DNA of 64,000 nucleotides from an uncultured Cellulophaga sp. (GCA_947491225.1 CANLIE010000007.1:23699-87698); one strand, 5' to 3'. Shown: positions 53,179-62,712, counted from the first letter of the stretch. Translations and numbers: made by a program. The notes: generated by a model not told the origin, from the letters alone.

Positions 53179-53826
53179 ATGAATGAACTTATAGCTTTTG
53201 GAATACTTACATTTACATCTTTTTTTACATTGATTAACCCTTTAGGGACTATGCCTATTTTTATAACAATGACGGCAGAACTTGATAAAGAGCATAGAAC
53301 TAAGATTGCAAAAAAAGCTTCAATTGTATCATTTATAACCATTGTAATATTTGCTTTTTCTGGACAATTGTTATTTAATTTTTTTGGTATATCAGTAAAC
53401 AGTTTTAGGATTGTGGGTGGGGTTATATTTTTCTTGATGGGAATGGATATGTTACAAGCAAGATTAGGAAAAGTAAAAGTGAAAGATTCTGAGATTAAGA
53501 CATATGTTGATGATATTTCTGTAACACCACTGGCAATACCTATGATTTGTGGCCCAGGAGCTTTAACAAATTCTATTGTAATGATGGAGGATGCAGATTC
53601 TATAGAGAAAAAACTAGTACTTGTAGTAGGTGTAATCTTAGTTATATCATTAACCTATATTATATTATATAGTTCAACAAAAATAATTAAAGCCCTAGGA
53701 GAAACAGGTTTAAATGTTATGATGCGGCTAATGGGGTTAATTGTTATGGTAATTGCTGTAGAATTCTTTTTTAGTGGTTTAAAACCTATTCTTTTAGATA
53801 TCTTGAATGGTTGGAATAACTCGTAA
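53179..53826 (+). CDS. MarC-family membrane protein
   Basis: A 215-residue protein with six hydrophobic segments in the MarC layout: FTSFFTLINPLGTMPIFITM (about 11-30) in the first helix pair and PLAIPMICGPGALTNSIVMM (about 116-135) in the second. Function is uncertain; it was once called a multiple-antibiotic-resistance protein and may be an amino-acid or small-molecule exporter. It lies 11 bases before chrA and can be co-transcribed. Confidence 0.9.
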   Translation: MNELIAFGILTFTSFFTLINPLGTMPIFITMTAELDKEHRTKIAKKASIVSFITIVIFAFSGQLLFNFFGISVNSFRIVGGVIFFLMGMDMLQARLGKVKVKDSEIKTYVDDISVTPLAIPMICGPGALTNSIVMMEDADSIEKKLVLVVGVILVISLTYIILYSSTKIIKALGETGLNVMMRLMGLIVMVIAVEFFFSGLKPILLDILNGWNNS

Positions 53827-53837
53827 GCCAGTAAAAA

Positions 53838-54959
53838 ATGTCCCAAAATAATAAGTTAAAAGAAATAGCAATACTTTTTTTTAAATTAGGAAGTTTGGCT
53901 TTTGGGGGTCCTGCAGCACATATTGCAATGATGGAAGATGAGGTGGTTAAAAAACGAAAGTGGATGACCCAAGAGCATTTTCTAGACATAGTAGGTATTA
54001 CTAATTTAATACCAGGGCCCAATTCTACAGAAATCACAATGCATTGTGGGCATAAAAGAGCAGGTTGGAAAGGGTTATTTGTTGCTGGATTGTGTTTTAT
54101 TTTCCCAGCTGTGGTTATAACAGGTCTTTTAGCGTGGTTGTATCAAGAATACGGACAATTACCAGAAGTAGAACCATTTGTTTATGGTATAAAACCAGCT
54201 GTAATTGCCATTATCGTAATGGCAGCGTATAGATTAGGTAAAAAAGCAGCAAAGAATATAAAGCTAGTTGTTTTAGGGGTTTTTACCATTATTGCTGGTT
54301 TATTGGGAGTGAATGAGATTATTGCTCTTTTTGTCTGTGGTACTATAGGTTTATTATTGTTTGTGTTTGATGAGAATAGAAAAAAGCTTAATTCATTTGT
54401 GCCATTTATAGCACTACAGTTATTAAATCCTATAAAAGTAGGTAGTACAAAAATATTTCTTGTCTTTTTAAAGGTAGGGGCTATTTTATATGGTAGTGGT
54501 TATGTTTTGTTTGTTTTCTTAGACTCAGAATTAGTGGGTAATGGTTGGATAACACGTCAAGAGTTAATAGATGCAGTTGCTGTAGGACAAATTACACCAG
54601 GACCAGTTTTGTCAGCAGCAACTTTTATTGGTTGGCAAATTAATGGGTTTTCAGGTGCGTTAGCCGCTACAATTGGTATATTTCTTCCATCATTTTTATT
54701 TGTTCTTATTTGCAATCCACTAATTCCAAAAATGAGAAAATCAAAATTATTTGGTGCATTTTTAGATGCTGTAAACATAGCAGCTGTTGCTTTAATTATA
54801 GTAGTGTGTATAGAAATGGGAAAGGATACACTTATAGATTGGAAAACTTTGGGTATTGCAATTATAAGTTTGGTTATTGTTTTCTGGTTTAAAAAGGCAA
54901 ATAGTGCTTTTATTGTTATTGGAGGAGCTTTTTTAGGGTATGTACTATCTTTTATTTAA
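53838..54959 (+). CDS. chrA: Chromate transporter
   Basis: A 373-residue bidomain CHR-family protein with twelve or so hydrophobic segments. The first CHR repeat has FFKLGSLAFGGPAAHIAMME (about 12-31) and NLIPGPNSTEITMHCGH (about 56-72). The second has VFLKVGAILYGSGYVLFVFL (about 210-229) and VGQITPGPVLSAATFIGW. It exports chromate, and sulfate-like anions may be related substrates. Follows marC closely. Confidence 0.92.
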   Translation: MSQNNKLKEIAILFFKLGSLAFGGPAAHIAMMEDEVVKKRKWMTQEHFLDIVGITNLIPGPNSTEITMHCGHKRAGWKGLFVAGLCFIFPAVVITGLLAWLYQEYGQLPEVEPFVYGIKPAVIAIIVMAAYRLGKKAAKNIKLVVLGVFTIIAGLLGVNEIIALFVCGTIGLLLFVFDENRKKLNSFVPFIALQLLNPIKVGSTKIFLVFLKVGAILYGSGYVLFVFLDSELVGNGWITRQELIDAVAVGQITPGPVLSAATFIGWQINGFSGALAATIGIFLPSFLFVLICNPLIPKMRKSKLFGAFLDAVNIAAVALIIVVCIEMGKDTLIDWKTLGIAIISLVIVFWFKKANSAFIVIGGAFLGYVLSFI

Positions 54960-55014
54960 AAAGTCATCTTATTTGATATATTTAATACACATTAATCTTT
55001 TTTAAAAATTTGGA

Positions 55015-55803
55015 ATGATAGAGTTAAAATTAGCAAACCAATATATAAAAATAAATAAAGGAGAATTGGTAAGTTATATTGTTGATGGGGTAGAGTATAT
55101 ACACCAAAAAGGAAATCCAGGTTGGCAAAATTCAGATACAGAAATGTTTCCTATCATAGGTCCAACCAAAGATGCAGACTATAAAGTATGGACGCCTAAA
55201 GGAGTAGCGATCCAAGATCAACACGGGTTGTTAAGGGAGTTGACTTATAAGCTTATAAGTAATTCCACTGACTCTGTTGTTTTTCAAAAAAAATATATAG
55301 CAAACACCAAAATTTCTAATTCCAAGCACCCTGAAAAATCATCTGTCAATGAGTTATTTTGGCCATACGATTTTCAATTTCAAAAAACATTTAAATTAAA
55401 AAAAGAGGGGTTAGAAGTAATGTTTAAAATTACAGCAGAAGAAGGAATGCCATTTATGTTAGGGTATCACCCAGCTTTTAAAACGGAGAGTAGTGCTACT
55501 CAAATTAAAATTTCTGATGCTAAAAACATTAGTATTCTAGATGTGAAGAATGCAGGGAGTAATGCCTATTATGTTCCTAATAAATCAGCAGTGACACTTT
55601 TAAATAAGAGTGAAATAAAAATAAAGATAGAAGGTTTTAATGATTTTATGTTATGGACAGAGGTAGATACTATGGTTTGTATAGAACCCATAACATTTTA
55701 CCCAAAAAAAGTTACTTCAGACAAATTGTTTCAAGGTTTTATCAATATTGGTAAAGAATCCAAAGAATATAAAGTGTTTTTTAAACCTAATACCTCAATT
55801 TAA
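55015..55803 (+). CDS. Aldose 1-epimerase family protein
   Basis: A 262-residue beta-sandwich protein with the galactose-mutarotase fold. EMFPIIGPTKDADYKVW (about 43-59) gives the substrate loop, QDQHGLLREL the first catalytic His region, and MPFMLGYHPAFKTES (about 144-158) the second. ALDWTEVDTMVC-like LWTEVDTMVCIEP holds the final Glu. It probably interconverts the anomers of a sugar or a sugar phosphate. Lone gene. Confidence 0.87.
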   Translation: MIELKLANQYIKINKGELVSYIVDGVEYIHQKGNPGWQNSDTEMFPIIGPTKDADYKVWTPKGVAIQDQHGLLRELTYKLISNSTDSVVFQKKYIANTKISNSKHPEKSSVNELFWPYDFQFQKTFKLKKEGLEVMFKITAEEGMPFMLGYHPAFKTESSATQIKISDAKNISILDVKNAGSNAYYVPNKSAVTLLNKSEIKIKIEGFNDFMLWTEVDTMVCIEPITFYPKKVTSDKLFQGFINIGKESKEYKVFFKPNTSI

Positions 55804-56035
55804 CCTTAAAATAACATTATATCAGCTCTCTAAATTCTTTATTCACAAATTTAGAGACTAAAGTCATACAATTTAATAACAGCATTATTAAGCAAAAAAT
55901 AAATGTGTTTTTGATACGACTTTTTTAAATTTAATTGGTGTCAAACGTAAAAAAACAAAGAAACTTAATCATTAATCATAATTTTATCTGCGAGCTTTTT
56001 TCTTTCAGTAGATAGTGTTATTACATACAAAATAG

Positions 56036-56043
56036 TAAATTTG
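56036..56043 (+). promoter_or_regulatory. -7 element of the SulP gene, 4 bases before the ATG
   Basis: TAAATTTG is an exact match. It has the same position relative to the ATG as at queE, so this mRNA is also expected to be leaderless. Confidence 0.6.
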
Positions 56044-56047
56044 TGTA

Positions 56048-57769
56048 ATGCAAAATTTCTTTCCATTTGTAAAATGGCTCTCTACTTATAAAAGAAGAGA
56101 TTTAATTAAGGATATACTAGCTGGTTCTACAGTTGGTGTAATTTTAATTCCACAAGGAATGGCTTATGCTATGATAGCAGGCTTGCCTCCTGTTTATGGT
56201 TTATACGCAGCTTTATTCCCTACTTTAACGTATGTTTTTTTAGGTACTTCTAGACATTTAGCAGTAGGTCCTGTTGCTATGGATTCGTTATTGGTTGCCG
56301 CTGGTTTGGGTGCTTTGGCTTTAACAAGCAAAGAAGATTATATTGCAATGGCAATAGTATTAGCCTTCATAGTTGGAGCCATACAATTTGTTTTTGGAGT
56401 TTTTAGGATGGGGTTCTTGGTAAATTTTTTATCTAGACCAGTAATAAGTGGTTTTACCTCAGGTGCCGCCATAATTATAATGTTTAGTCAAATTAAACAC
56501 TTATTAGGCGCAAATATAGAGGGTAGTAATAAATTCATAAGGCTTATAGGTAATGTTTTCCAGAAAATATCTGAAACCAATATGTACGATTTTGCCATTG
56601 GATTCATAGGTATAATTTTAATTGTTTTATTAAAGAAAATAAATAAAAGAATACCATCTATTCTGCTGGTAGTAGTATTAGGTATTCTGGCTGTTTATTT
56701 TTTAGGCTTAGAAAAATATGGTGTTAAAATTGTAGGTGTTATACCAGATGGGTTACCTACTTTTCAGGTTCCTAATATTACTACTAAGAATATGTTGGAT
56801 ATATGGCCTATTGCTCTTACACTGGCTTTAGTTGGATATTTAGAGGCTATTTCAATAGGGAAAGCATTAGAGGAGAAAAATAATGAGGAAACAATTGATG
56901 CTAATCAAGAATTAATTGCATTGGGAACATCTAATATGATTGGTTCATTCTTTAAATCATTCCCTGTTACATCTAGTTTTTCTAGATCTGCCATAAATTA
57001 TGAAGCGGGGGCAAAAACAAACTTGGCAGCATTATTTAGTGTTATTATTGTGGTATTAGTACTATTGTTTTTAACACCTTTGTTTTTCCACTTGCCAAAA
57101 GCAATATTGGCGTCAATTATAATGGTTTCCGTTTTTGGGCTAATAGATTTAGTGTACCCAAAAGAATTATGGAAATATCGTAAGGATGAGTTCTTGGTTT
57201 TGCTTGCTACTTTTTTGTGTACAATATTTATTGGTATAAAAGAAGGAGTTTTAATAGGGGTCTTATTTTCTTTATTATTGATGGTTTATAGAACATCAAA
57301 ACCACATTTTGCTGTTTTGGGTAACGTAAAGGGTACAGATTATTATAAAAACGTTGATAGATTTGGTGATGTAATTACAAGGGATGATTTGTTAATAGTT
57401 AGGTTTGATGCACAACTTTATTTTGGAAATGCTGGCTTTTTTAAGACTGAATTATATAAACAAATAGAAAAAAAGGGAAGTGCATTAAAAGGTATAATAT
57501 TGAATGCTGAAGCTATTAATTATATAGATTCTAGTGCTGCACAAATACTAACGAATATCATAAAAGAAATTCACGAAAAAAATATACAATTTTATGTGGC
57601 TGGTGCAAATGGACCAGCTAGGGATGTAATTTTTACTAGTGGAATAATAACAGAACTACATCAAGAATTCCTATTCGTAAAAACAGCAGAAGCTGTAACA
57701 TATTTTGATAAGCCTAAGGCTATTTCTATTTTAAGGGCAAAAATAGCTCATCAAAAGAATTTAGGATGA
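56048..57769 (+). CDS. SulP-family inorganic anion transporter with STAS domain
   Basis: A 573-residue protein. The membrane part (about 1-420) shows the SulP signature DILAGSTVGVILIPQGMAYA (about 22-41), GLPPVYGLYAALFPTLTYVF and AVGPVAMDSLLVAAGL. FPVTSSFSRSAINYEAGAKT (about 303-322) is the second family motif. The C-terminal STAS domain (about 440-560) has ILNAEAINYIDSSAAQILTN. Sulfate is the typical substrate, but bicarbonate or other anions are possible. It is next to a persulfide dioxygenase-rhodanese gene, which fits sulfur metabolism. Confidence 0.92.
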   Translation: MQNFFPFVKWLSTYKRRDLIKDILAGSTVGVILIPQGMAYAMIAGLPPVYGLYAALFPTLTYVFLGTSRHLAVGPVAMDSLLVAAGLGALALTSKEDYIAMAIVLAFIVGAIQFVFGVFRMGFLVNFLSRPVISGFTSGAAIIIMFSQIKHLLGANIEGSNKFIRLIGNVFQKISETNMYDFAIGFIGIILIVLLKKINKRIPSILLVVVLGILAVYFLGLEKYGVKIVGVIPDGLPTFQVPNITTKNMLDIWPIALTLALVGYLEAISIGKALEEKNNEETIDANQELIALGTSNMIGSFFKSFPVTSSFSRSAINYEAGAKTNLAALFSVIIVVLVLLFLTPLFFHLPKAILASIIMVSVFGLIDLVYPKELWKYRKDEFLVLLATFLCTIFIGIKEGVLIGVLFSLLLMVYRTSKPHFAVLGNVKGTDYYKNVDRFGDVITRDDLLIVRFDAQLYFGNAGFFKTELYKQIEKKGSALKGIILNAEAINYIDSSAAQILTNIIKEIHEKNIQFYVAGANGPARDVIFTSGIITELHQEFLFVKTAEAVTYFDKPKAISILRAKIAHQKNLG

Positions 57770-57833
57770 TAAAAGTCGTAAATAAAAAGTGTAAAAAATG
57801 TATTTTTACGTTTAAGCACAAAAGAATACTACT

Positions 57834-59243
57834 ATGAATATAGAACAAATATACACAGGATGTTTAGCTCAAGGATCTTATTATATAGAGAGTAAAGGAG
57901 AAATAGCAATAATAGATCCATTACGGGAAATAGAACCTTATCTAAAAAGAGCAAAATCTAACAATGCGACCATTAAATATATTTTTGAGACTCACTTTCA
58001 CGCAGATTTTGTAAGTGGTCACATTTCTCTTTCAAAAGCAACTGGAGCTCCTATAGTTTTTGGACCTAATGCAACTACATCTTTTAATGCTATAATAGCC
58101 AAAGACTTACAAGAGTTTAAATTAGGAGATGTATCAATAGTTGTATTGCATACCCCTGGTCACACATTAGAAAGCACTACGTATTTATTACGGGACAAGA
58201 ATGGAAAGGACCATACTATCTTTACAGGGGATACTTTATTTTTAGGTGATGTAGGTAGACCAGATTTAGCACAGAAAGCTGCAAATATGACCAAAGAAGA
58301 CTTAGCAGGTATTTTGTATGATAGTTTACGAACTAAAATTATGCCTTTAGCAGATGATGTAATTGTTTATCCAGCTCACGGAGCAGGATCTGCTTGTGGT
58401 AAGAATATGATGAAAGAAACTGTTGACACATTAGGCAATCAGAAAAAAATGAATTATGCTTTAAGGTCAGATATGACCAAAGAAGAATTTATAAAAGAAG
58501 TCACAGACGGTTTATTACCACCTCCAAAATACTTTCCTTTAAATGTAAAAATGAATAAAGAAGGGTATGATGATATAGATGTTGTTCAAGACAGGGGAAC
58601 AACCCCGCTATCTCCAAAAACTTTTGAAGCCATTGCAAATGATACCAATGCAATTGTGTTAGATGTTAGACATCAGTCAGATTTTATAAAAGAACATATT
58701 CCACGTTCAATTTTCATAGGGTTAGATGGTAGTTTTGCTCCTTGGGTAGGGGCTCTAATAGCAGATGTAAAACAGCCTATACTCTTAGTTGCTCCAGAAG
58801 GTAGAGAAAAGGAAGCAGTAACACGTTTATCTCGTGTGGGTTTTGATAATACAGTTGGAGTTTTAGAAGGCGGTATTGATGCTTGGAAGAAAAAGGGGAA
58901 AGAAGTTGATAGTTTACGATCCATACCTGCTGAAGAAGCTAAAGAAGAAATTGCATTAAAAAAGGCTCCCGTTTTTGATGTTAGAAAAGTAGGAGAGTAC
59001 CAATCTGAGCATTTAGTAGATGCAAAGAGTACACCATTAAGTTTTTTAAATGATTATTTAGCTGAATTCCCTTCTACAGAAACTTTTTATGTGCATTGTG
59101 CTGGTGGATATCGTTCTGTTATTGCAGCATCAATACTAAAGAGTAGAGGAATACACAATTTAGTAGATATAGCTGGTGGTTTTGCAGCTATGAGAAATGC
59201 AGAAATGAACATTACAAAATATGTATGTCCATCTACTTTATAA
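57834..59243 (+). CDS. Persulfide-dioxygenase-like MBL-fold protein with two rhodanese domains
   Basis: A 469-residue cytoplasmic protein. Residues 1-240 are a metallo-beta-lactamase fold of the ETHE1/persulfide dioxygenase type: THFHADFVSGH (about 51-61), LHTPGHTLEST and FTGDTLFLGDVGRPDL. Two rhodanese domains follow. The first (about 260-360) has PILLVAPEGREKEAV, so its active-site Cys is missing; the second (about 375-465) has FYVHCAGGYRSV with the catalytic Cys. The usual HxHxDH reads HxHxDF here. It oxidises or transfers persulfide sulfur and is next to SulP. The start ATG agrees with the family. Confidence 0.9.
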   Translation: MNIEQIYTGCLAQGSYYIESKGEIAIIDPLREIEPYLKRAKSNNATIKYIFETHFHADFVSGHISLSKATGAPIVFGPNATTSFNAIIAKDLQEFKLGDVSIVVLHTPGHTLESTTYLLRDKNGKDHTIFTGDTLFLGDVGRPDLAQKAANMTKEDLAGILYDSLRTKIMPLADDVIVYPAHGAGSACGKNMMKETVDTLGNQKKMNYALRSDMTKEEFIKEVTDGLLPPPKYFPLNVKMNKEGYDDIDVVQDRGTTPLSPKTFEAIANDTNAIVLDVRHQSDFIKEHIPRSIFIGLDGSFAPWVGALIADVKQPILLVAPEGREKEAVTRLSRVGFDNTVGVLEGGIDAWKKKGKEVDSLRSIPAEEAKEEIALKKAPVFDVRKVGEYQSEHLVDAKSTPLSFLNDYLAEFPSTETFYVHCAGGYRSVIAASILKSRGIHNLVDIAGGFAAMRNAEMNITKYVCPSTL

Positions 59244-59380
59244 AAAATAAAATTATTTAGTTGTAATGATTATGGTTGTGTTTGGTTTTTATGACTAAAA
59301 CAGTATTATTACAATTTATAATCAGATATATATGCTTAGGTATAAACCCGAGTTCGATTACTATTCAGATGTACTATAAA

Positions 59381-59580
59381 CCTGAGTTCGGTCTAAGAAT
59401 TTGATTAAAAAAAAGCTGTTATATTAAGTTATTTTTCATAGTGAAACTAATAAAAATTGTATAAACCTTTCGGCAAGCTCAAGATGACAAAGCTTTTGGT
59501 TTAAAATTTACTTGTCTTCGATACAATTTTCTATCGAAAATCACACAGACTGACATATATCTTCCTATATCGAACTCAGG
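59381..59580. repeat. MITE-like palindromic repeat, copy B (200 bases)
   Basis: It begins CCTGAGTTCG and ends CGAACTCAGG, a perfect 10-base terminal inverted repeat. Its reverse complement matches 19971-20169 along the full length. Confidence 0.8.
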
Positions 59581-59743
59581 CTATAAAAACCATTGATTCT
59601 AATAATTTTTTGTGTTAGAATGGAGAAATTATACTTCTACAAGCTCAGCAGAGCCATAGAGAATAAAATGCTAATTTTCGATACAAATTCATTCTTATCA
59701 GAATTTCAAAAAACTGACACATTTCTGATTAATTAAACTCAGG
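59581..59743. repeat. Adjoining CTCAGG-ended repeat unit
   Basis: This unit follows copy B without a gap and ends TTAAACTCAGG. It contains TTTTCGATACAAATTCATTC, similar to the internal part of copies A and B. It may be a second, diverged member inserted next to the first. Confidence 0.5.
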
Positions 59744-59871
59744 TTATTAGGTTATGTTGTGAAGGTTATAGTAGAATAAAGTTTTTTTAAAACAAATACA
59801 GAATCCTATATTTCCTAACCTTAAATTACATAATAAACATACATTAAAGTTATAATTAGTTTTAATTATTT

Positions 59872-59889
59872 ATATGATATTTGTCATAT
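59872..59889. promoter_or_regulatory. Crp/Fnr-type palindrome before hemN
   Basis: ATATGATATTTGTCATAT (16 of 18 bases pair). Its centre lies about 41.5 bases upstream of the start expected from the -7 element TATTTTTG at 59910-59917. A 14-of-18 match occurs at 62497-62514. Confidence 0.6.
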
Positions 59890-59936
59890 ATCTTACGGAT
59901 TAAGACAAGTATTTTTGAACTAAATATATTATGTAA

Positions 59937-61298
59937 ATGTGTAATTTAGTTCAGAAATATAACATACCAGGTCCTCGTTATACGAGTTACCCAACAGTTC
60001 CTTATTGGAATGATTCTACTTTTTCAGGAAAAAAATGGGAGGAAACACTAATAAGGTCTTTTAAAGAAAGTAATAAGGAAGAGGGGATAAGTTTGTACAT
60101 TCACCTTCCTTTTTGCGAAAGTTTATGTACATTCTGCGGATGCCACAAAAGAATAACAAAAAGACATGAGGTAGAAATACCATACATAATGACTGTTTTA
60201 AAAGAATGGAAATTATATTGCTCACTGCTTCCAGAAAGACCAATAGTTAAAGAGCTACACTTGGGAGGTGGAACACCAACTTTTTTTACTCCAGAAAACT
60301 TAAAGGAATTAATTAAAGGAATTTTTAGATTAGCAGATAGGGCTACAGACTATGAATTTAGTTTTGAAGGTCATCCAAACAATACAACTAAGGAACATCT
60401 TAAAGCATTATATGATGTGGGCTTTAGAAGGGTAAGTTATGGTGTACAGGATTATAATGATACAGTACAAAAAGCCATACATAGAATTCAACCTTTTGAA
60501 AATGTTAAGAATGTGACGGAATGGGCGAGAGAAATAGGATATACTTCTGTTGGCCATGATATTATTTTTGGGCTTCCTTTTCAATCTTTACAACATGTAG
60601 AAGAAACTATTATAAAAACAAAAGAATTAGTGCCAGATAGGTTGGCTTTTTATAGTTATGCACATGTTCCATGGCTTAAAGGTAATGGGCAAAGAGGATA
60701 TAAAGATAAAGATTTACCAACGGCCGAAGAAAAAAGGATTCAGTATGAGAAAGGCAAAAAATTATTGCAAGAGGTAGGGTATAGAGAAATAGGAATGGAT
60801 CATTTTGCGTTGGAAACCGATAGCTTAAATATATCTATGAATACAGGAAAACTTCATAGGAATTTTATGGGGTACACAGCTTCAAAAACACAATTAATGA
60901 TAGGTTTAGGGCTTTCAAGCATCAGTGATAGCTGGTATGGTTTTGCTCAGAATGTGAAAAGTTTAGAAGAGTATAACCACTTGGTTAATAACAATATAAT
61001 TCCTATTTATAGAGGACATATTTTAACAAAAGAAGATCAAATAATAAGAAAACATATCTTAAATTTGATGTGTAGGTTAACAACTTCTTGGACTGATGAT
61101 AATGAACGTTTTTCTTTTTTGCCAGATGTGATAGAGAAACTTCAAGAAATGAAAAAAGATGGTTTATTAGAAATCTCCTTACAAGGACTAAGAGTTTTGG
61201 AAAAGGGTAAACCGTTTATAAGAAATATATGTATGGCTTTTGATGTTTTATTACATAAAAAGGCACCAGAGACTAGATTATTTTCAATGACAATATAA
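59937..61298 (+). CDS. hemN: Oxygen-independent coproporphyrinogen III oxidase
   Basis: A 453-residue radical SAM enzyme. RYTSYPTVPYWNDSTF is the HemN N-terminal signature. The cluster motif is LPFCESLCTFCGC (Cys60, Cys64, Cys67, with Cys69 as in HemN). HLGGGTPTFFTPENL, FEGHPNNTTKEHLKALYDVG and HDIIFGLPFQS follow. It decarboxylates coproporphyrinogen to protoporphyrinogen without oxygen, so it is useful in low oxygen. Its promoter carries a Crp/Fnr-type palindrome and the next gene is a universal stress protein. The C-terminal HemN domain is complete. Confidence 0.95.
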   Translation: MCNLVQKYNIPGPRYTSYPTVPYWNDSTFSGKKWEETLIRSFKESNKEEGISLYIHLPFCESLCTFCGCHKRITKRHEVEIPYIMTVLKEWKLYCSLLPERPIVKELHLGGGTPTFFTPENLKELIKGIFRLADRATDYEFSFEGHPNNTTKEHLKALYDVGFRRVSYGVQDYNDTVQKAIHRIQPFENVKNVTEWAREIGYTSVGHDIIFGLPFQSLQHVEETIIKTKELVPDRLAFYSYAHVPWLKGNGQRGYKDKDLPTAEEKRIQYEKGKKLLQEVGYREIGMDHFALETDSLNISMNTGKLHRNFMGYTASKTQLMIGLGLSSISDSWYGFAQNVKSLEEYNHLVNNNIIPIYRGHILTKEDQIIRKHILNLMCRLTTSWTDDNERFSFLPDVIEKLQEMKKDGLLEISLQGLRVLEKGKPFIRNICMAFDVLLHKKAPETRLFSMTI

Positions 61299-61324
61299 AT
61301 AAGTACTAATTAAATTTTAAAATT

Positions 61325-62143
61325 ATGAAAAAGATTATTGTACCCGTAGATTTTTCTGAACAATCCAACAATGCTTTAAAAGTAGCAGCTTCTCTAGCTA
61401 AAAAATATGGCGCAGAGATTGTGGTATTACATATGCTGGAATTGTCTAGTACAATGATATCTTCAGAAGGATTAGGGCAAGAACAAATTGTTTTCTTATT
61501 AAAATTATCAGAAAAAAAGTTTACGGAATTCTTAGAGCAATCCTACCTAAAAGACATAAAAATAACTCCATTAATAAAGCATTATAAAGTCTTTAGTGAA
61601 GTTAATGAAATAGCCAAAGACCACAATGCAGATTTAATTGTTATGGGATCTCATGGGGTAGATGGTCTTAAAGAGATTTTTATTGGAAGTAATACAGAAA
61701 GAGTTGTAAGAAATGCTGAGGTACCTGTTTTGGTTATAAAAGAAGAGATAACAGATTTTAAAATAGATAATTTTGTATATGCGTCTAGTTTTAAAGAGGA
61801 AAATTTAGAAGCATTCCGTAAAGCAAAGAATTTTGCAAAATTACTCTCTGCTAAGTTAAATTTGGTCTACATTAATACGCCTGGAGATAATTTTTTAAGT
61901 ACAGATGATGCTTATAAAAAAATATCTAAATTTTTATCTGATGCAAAGGTAGGACTGGATGTTAAAATATATAATGATTATACAGTAGAAAAAGGAATCT
62001 TAAATTATAGCGAATCTATTAACGCAGACATAATTGGTATTTCTACACACGGTCGTAAAGGACTCTCACATTTTTTTATGGGTAGTATAGGAGAAGATGT
62101 TGCCAATCATTCTAAAATACCTGTTGCGACTTTTAAAATTTAA
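61325..62143 (+). CDS. Universal stress protein, two-domain
   Basis: A 272-residue protein with two UspA domains. The first (about 1-140) begins MKKIIVPVDFSEQSNNALKV and has DLIVMGSHGVDGLKEIFIGS, followed by VPVLVIK. The second (about 150-272) has IIGISTHGRKGLSHFFMGSI and VATFKI at the end. Both carry the G-2-G-9-G(S) nucleotide pattern, so ATP binding is possible. It lies 26 bases after hemN and is likely to be co-transcribed, a common arrangement in microaerobic regulons of this group. Confidence 0.92.
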   Translation: MKKIIVPVDFSEQSNNALKVAASLAKKYGAEIVVLHMLELSSTMISSEGLGQEQIVFLLKLSEKKFTEFLEQSYLKDIKITPLIKHYKVFSEVNEIAKDHNADLIVMGSHGVDGLKEIFIGSNTERVVRNAEVPVLVIKEEITDFKIDNFVYASSFKEENLEAFRKAKNFAKLLSAKLNLVYINTPGDNFLSTDDAYKKISKFLSDAKVGLDVKIYNDYTVEKGILNYSESINADIIGISTHGRKGLSHFFMGSIGEDVANHSKIPVATFKI

Positions 62144-62282
62144 AAAGAAGAGGGTTTCAGAAAAGTAATTTTGATAAGATTTAGTTGAAATATTCATAAT
62201 AATTTCTCAAAACCTCTTTATTTCTTTAGAGAAAATCTTCTTTTGGGATTATTTTTTGAAAATCCACGATAAAAAAAGAGTG

Positions 62283-62310
62283 TGGTGTTTAATTTTTTAG
62301 ACACCTTTTT
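62283..62310. terminator. Terminator between the universal stress gene and a small minus-strand gene
   Basis: GGTGTTTAA and TTAGACACC form a 9-base stem with one mismatch and T-rich flanks on both sides, suited to both convergent genes. Confidence 0.65.
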
Positions 62311-62439
62311 TTATTTTTTATTTTTTCCAGACATCATAAAATTAATAATTATAGCTATTAATATAATACATACTATAGCAAATATAGCTATCATTATTTT
62401 ACCATTGTTTAAGTTAGAAAGTAGTATTGATAATTTCAT
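62311..62439 (-). CDS. Small single-span membrane protein (42 aa)
   Basis: Starting at the ATG at 62439 the protein has 42 residues with one membrane segment (KIMIAIFAIVCIILIAIIIN, residues about 14-33) and a basic tail (SGKNKK). The longer frame from 62505 adds 22 residues overlapping the palindromic operator at 62497-62514, so I prefer the shorter form. The operator is placed for activation of this gene and its -7 element TATCTTTA is near 62470. Function unknown. Confidence 0.55.
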   Translation of the reverse strand: MKLSILLSNLNNGKIMIAIFAIVCIILIAIIINFMMSGKNKK

Positions 62440-62496
62440 TTGATAAACTTCTTTAGATTTTATTAAAGTAAAGATATATTGTGTACTTATAATTAA

Positions 62497-62514
62497 ATAT
62501 GACAATTATCAGTT
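62497..62514. promoter_or_regulatory. Crp/Fnr-type palindrome before the small membrane gene
   Basis: ATATGACAATTATCAGTT, 14 of 18 bases like the reverse complement of the hemN palindrome. Its centre is about 42 bases from the start expected for the minus-strand gene. Confidence 0.55.
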
Positions 62515-62562
62515 TACGGTATATGTAATAGTAAAATCATTTAAATTGCTTATTAAATGTTT

Positions 62563-62712
62563 CTAAAAAGCACCAGATGAAAATACCCCAATTAACAATA
62601 AAATCATAACTATTACGGTAATAGCTAAAGCAGTTATCTTAACATAATCTGTTCCAAAATTTCTTCTTTTTACATCTTCTTCTTTATTCTGTTGATTTAT
62701 ACTCTTGTTCAT
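62563..62712 (-). CDS. Small membrane protein (49 aa)
   Basis: From the ATG at 62712 the protein has 49 residues: a charged N-terminus (KSINQQNKEEDVKRRN) and one membrane segment (ITALAITVIVMILLLIGVFS) ending in GAF. The longer frame from 62766 adds 18 residues that look like upstream noise. It is next to another small membrane gene and a YtxH gene, perhaps all stress-induced. I know no family. Confidence 0.5.
   Translation of the reverse strand: MNKSINQQNKEEDVKRRNFGTDYVKITALAITVIVMILLLIGVFSSGAF

Larger units (their letters stand above)
59244..59936. other. Intergenic region with composite repeat
   Basis: No gene is visible. It holds a fragment ending ACCCGAGTTCGAT (59347-59359), the MITE-like repeat copy B, a further unit to 59743 and the hemN promoter region with the palindrome at 59872-59889. 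Confidence 0.7.
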
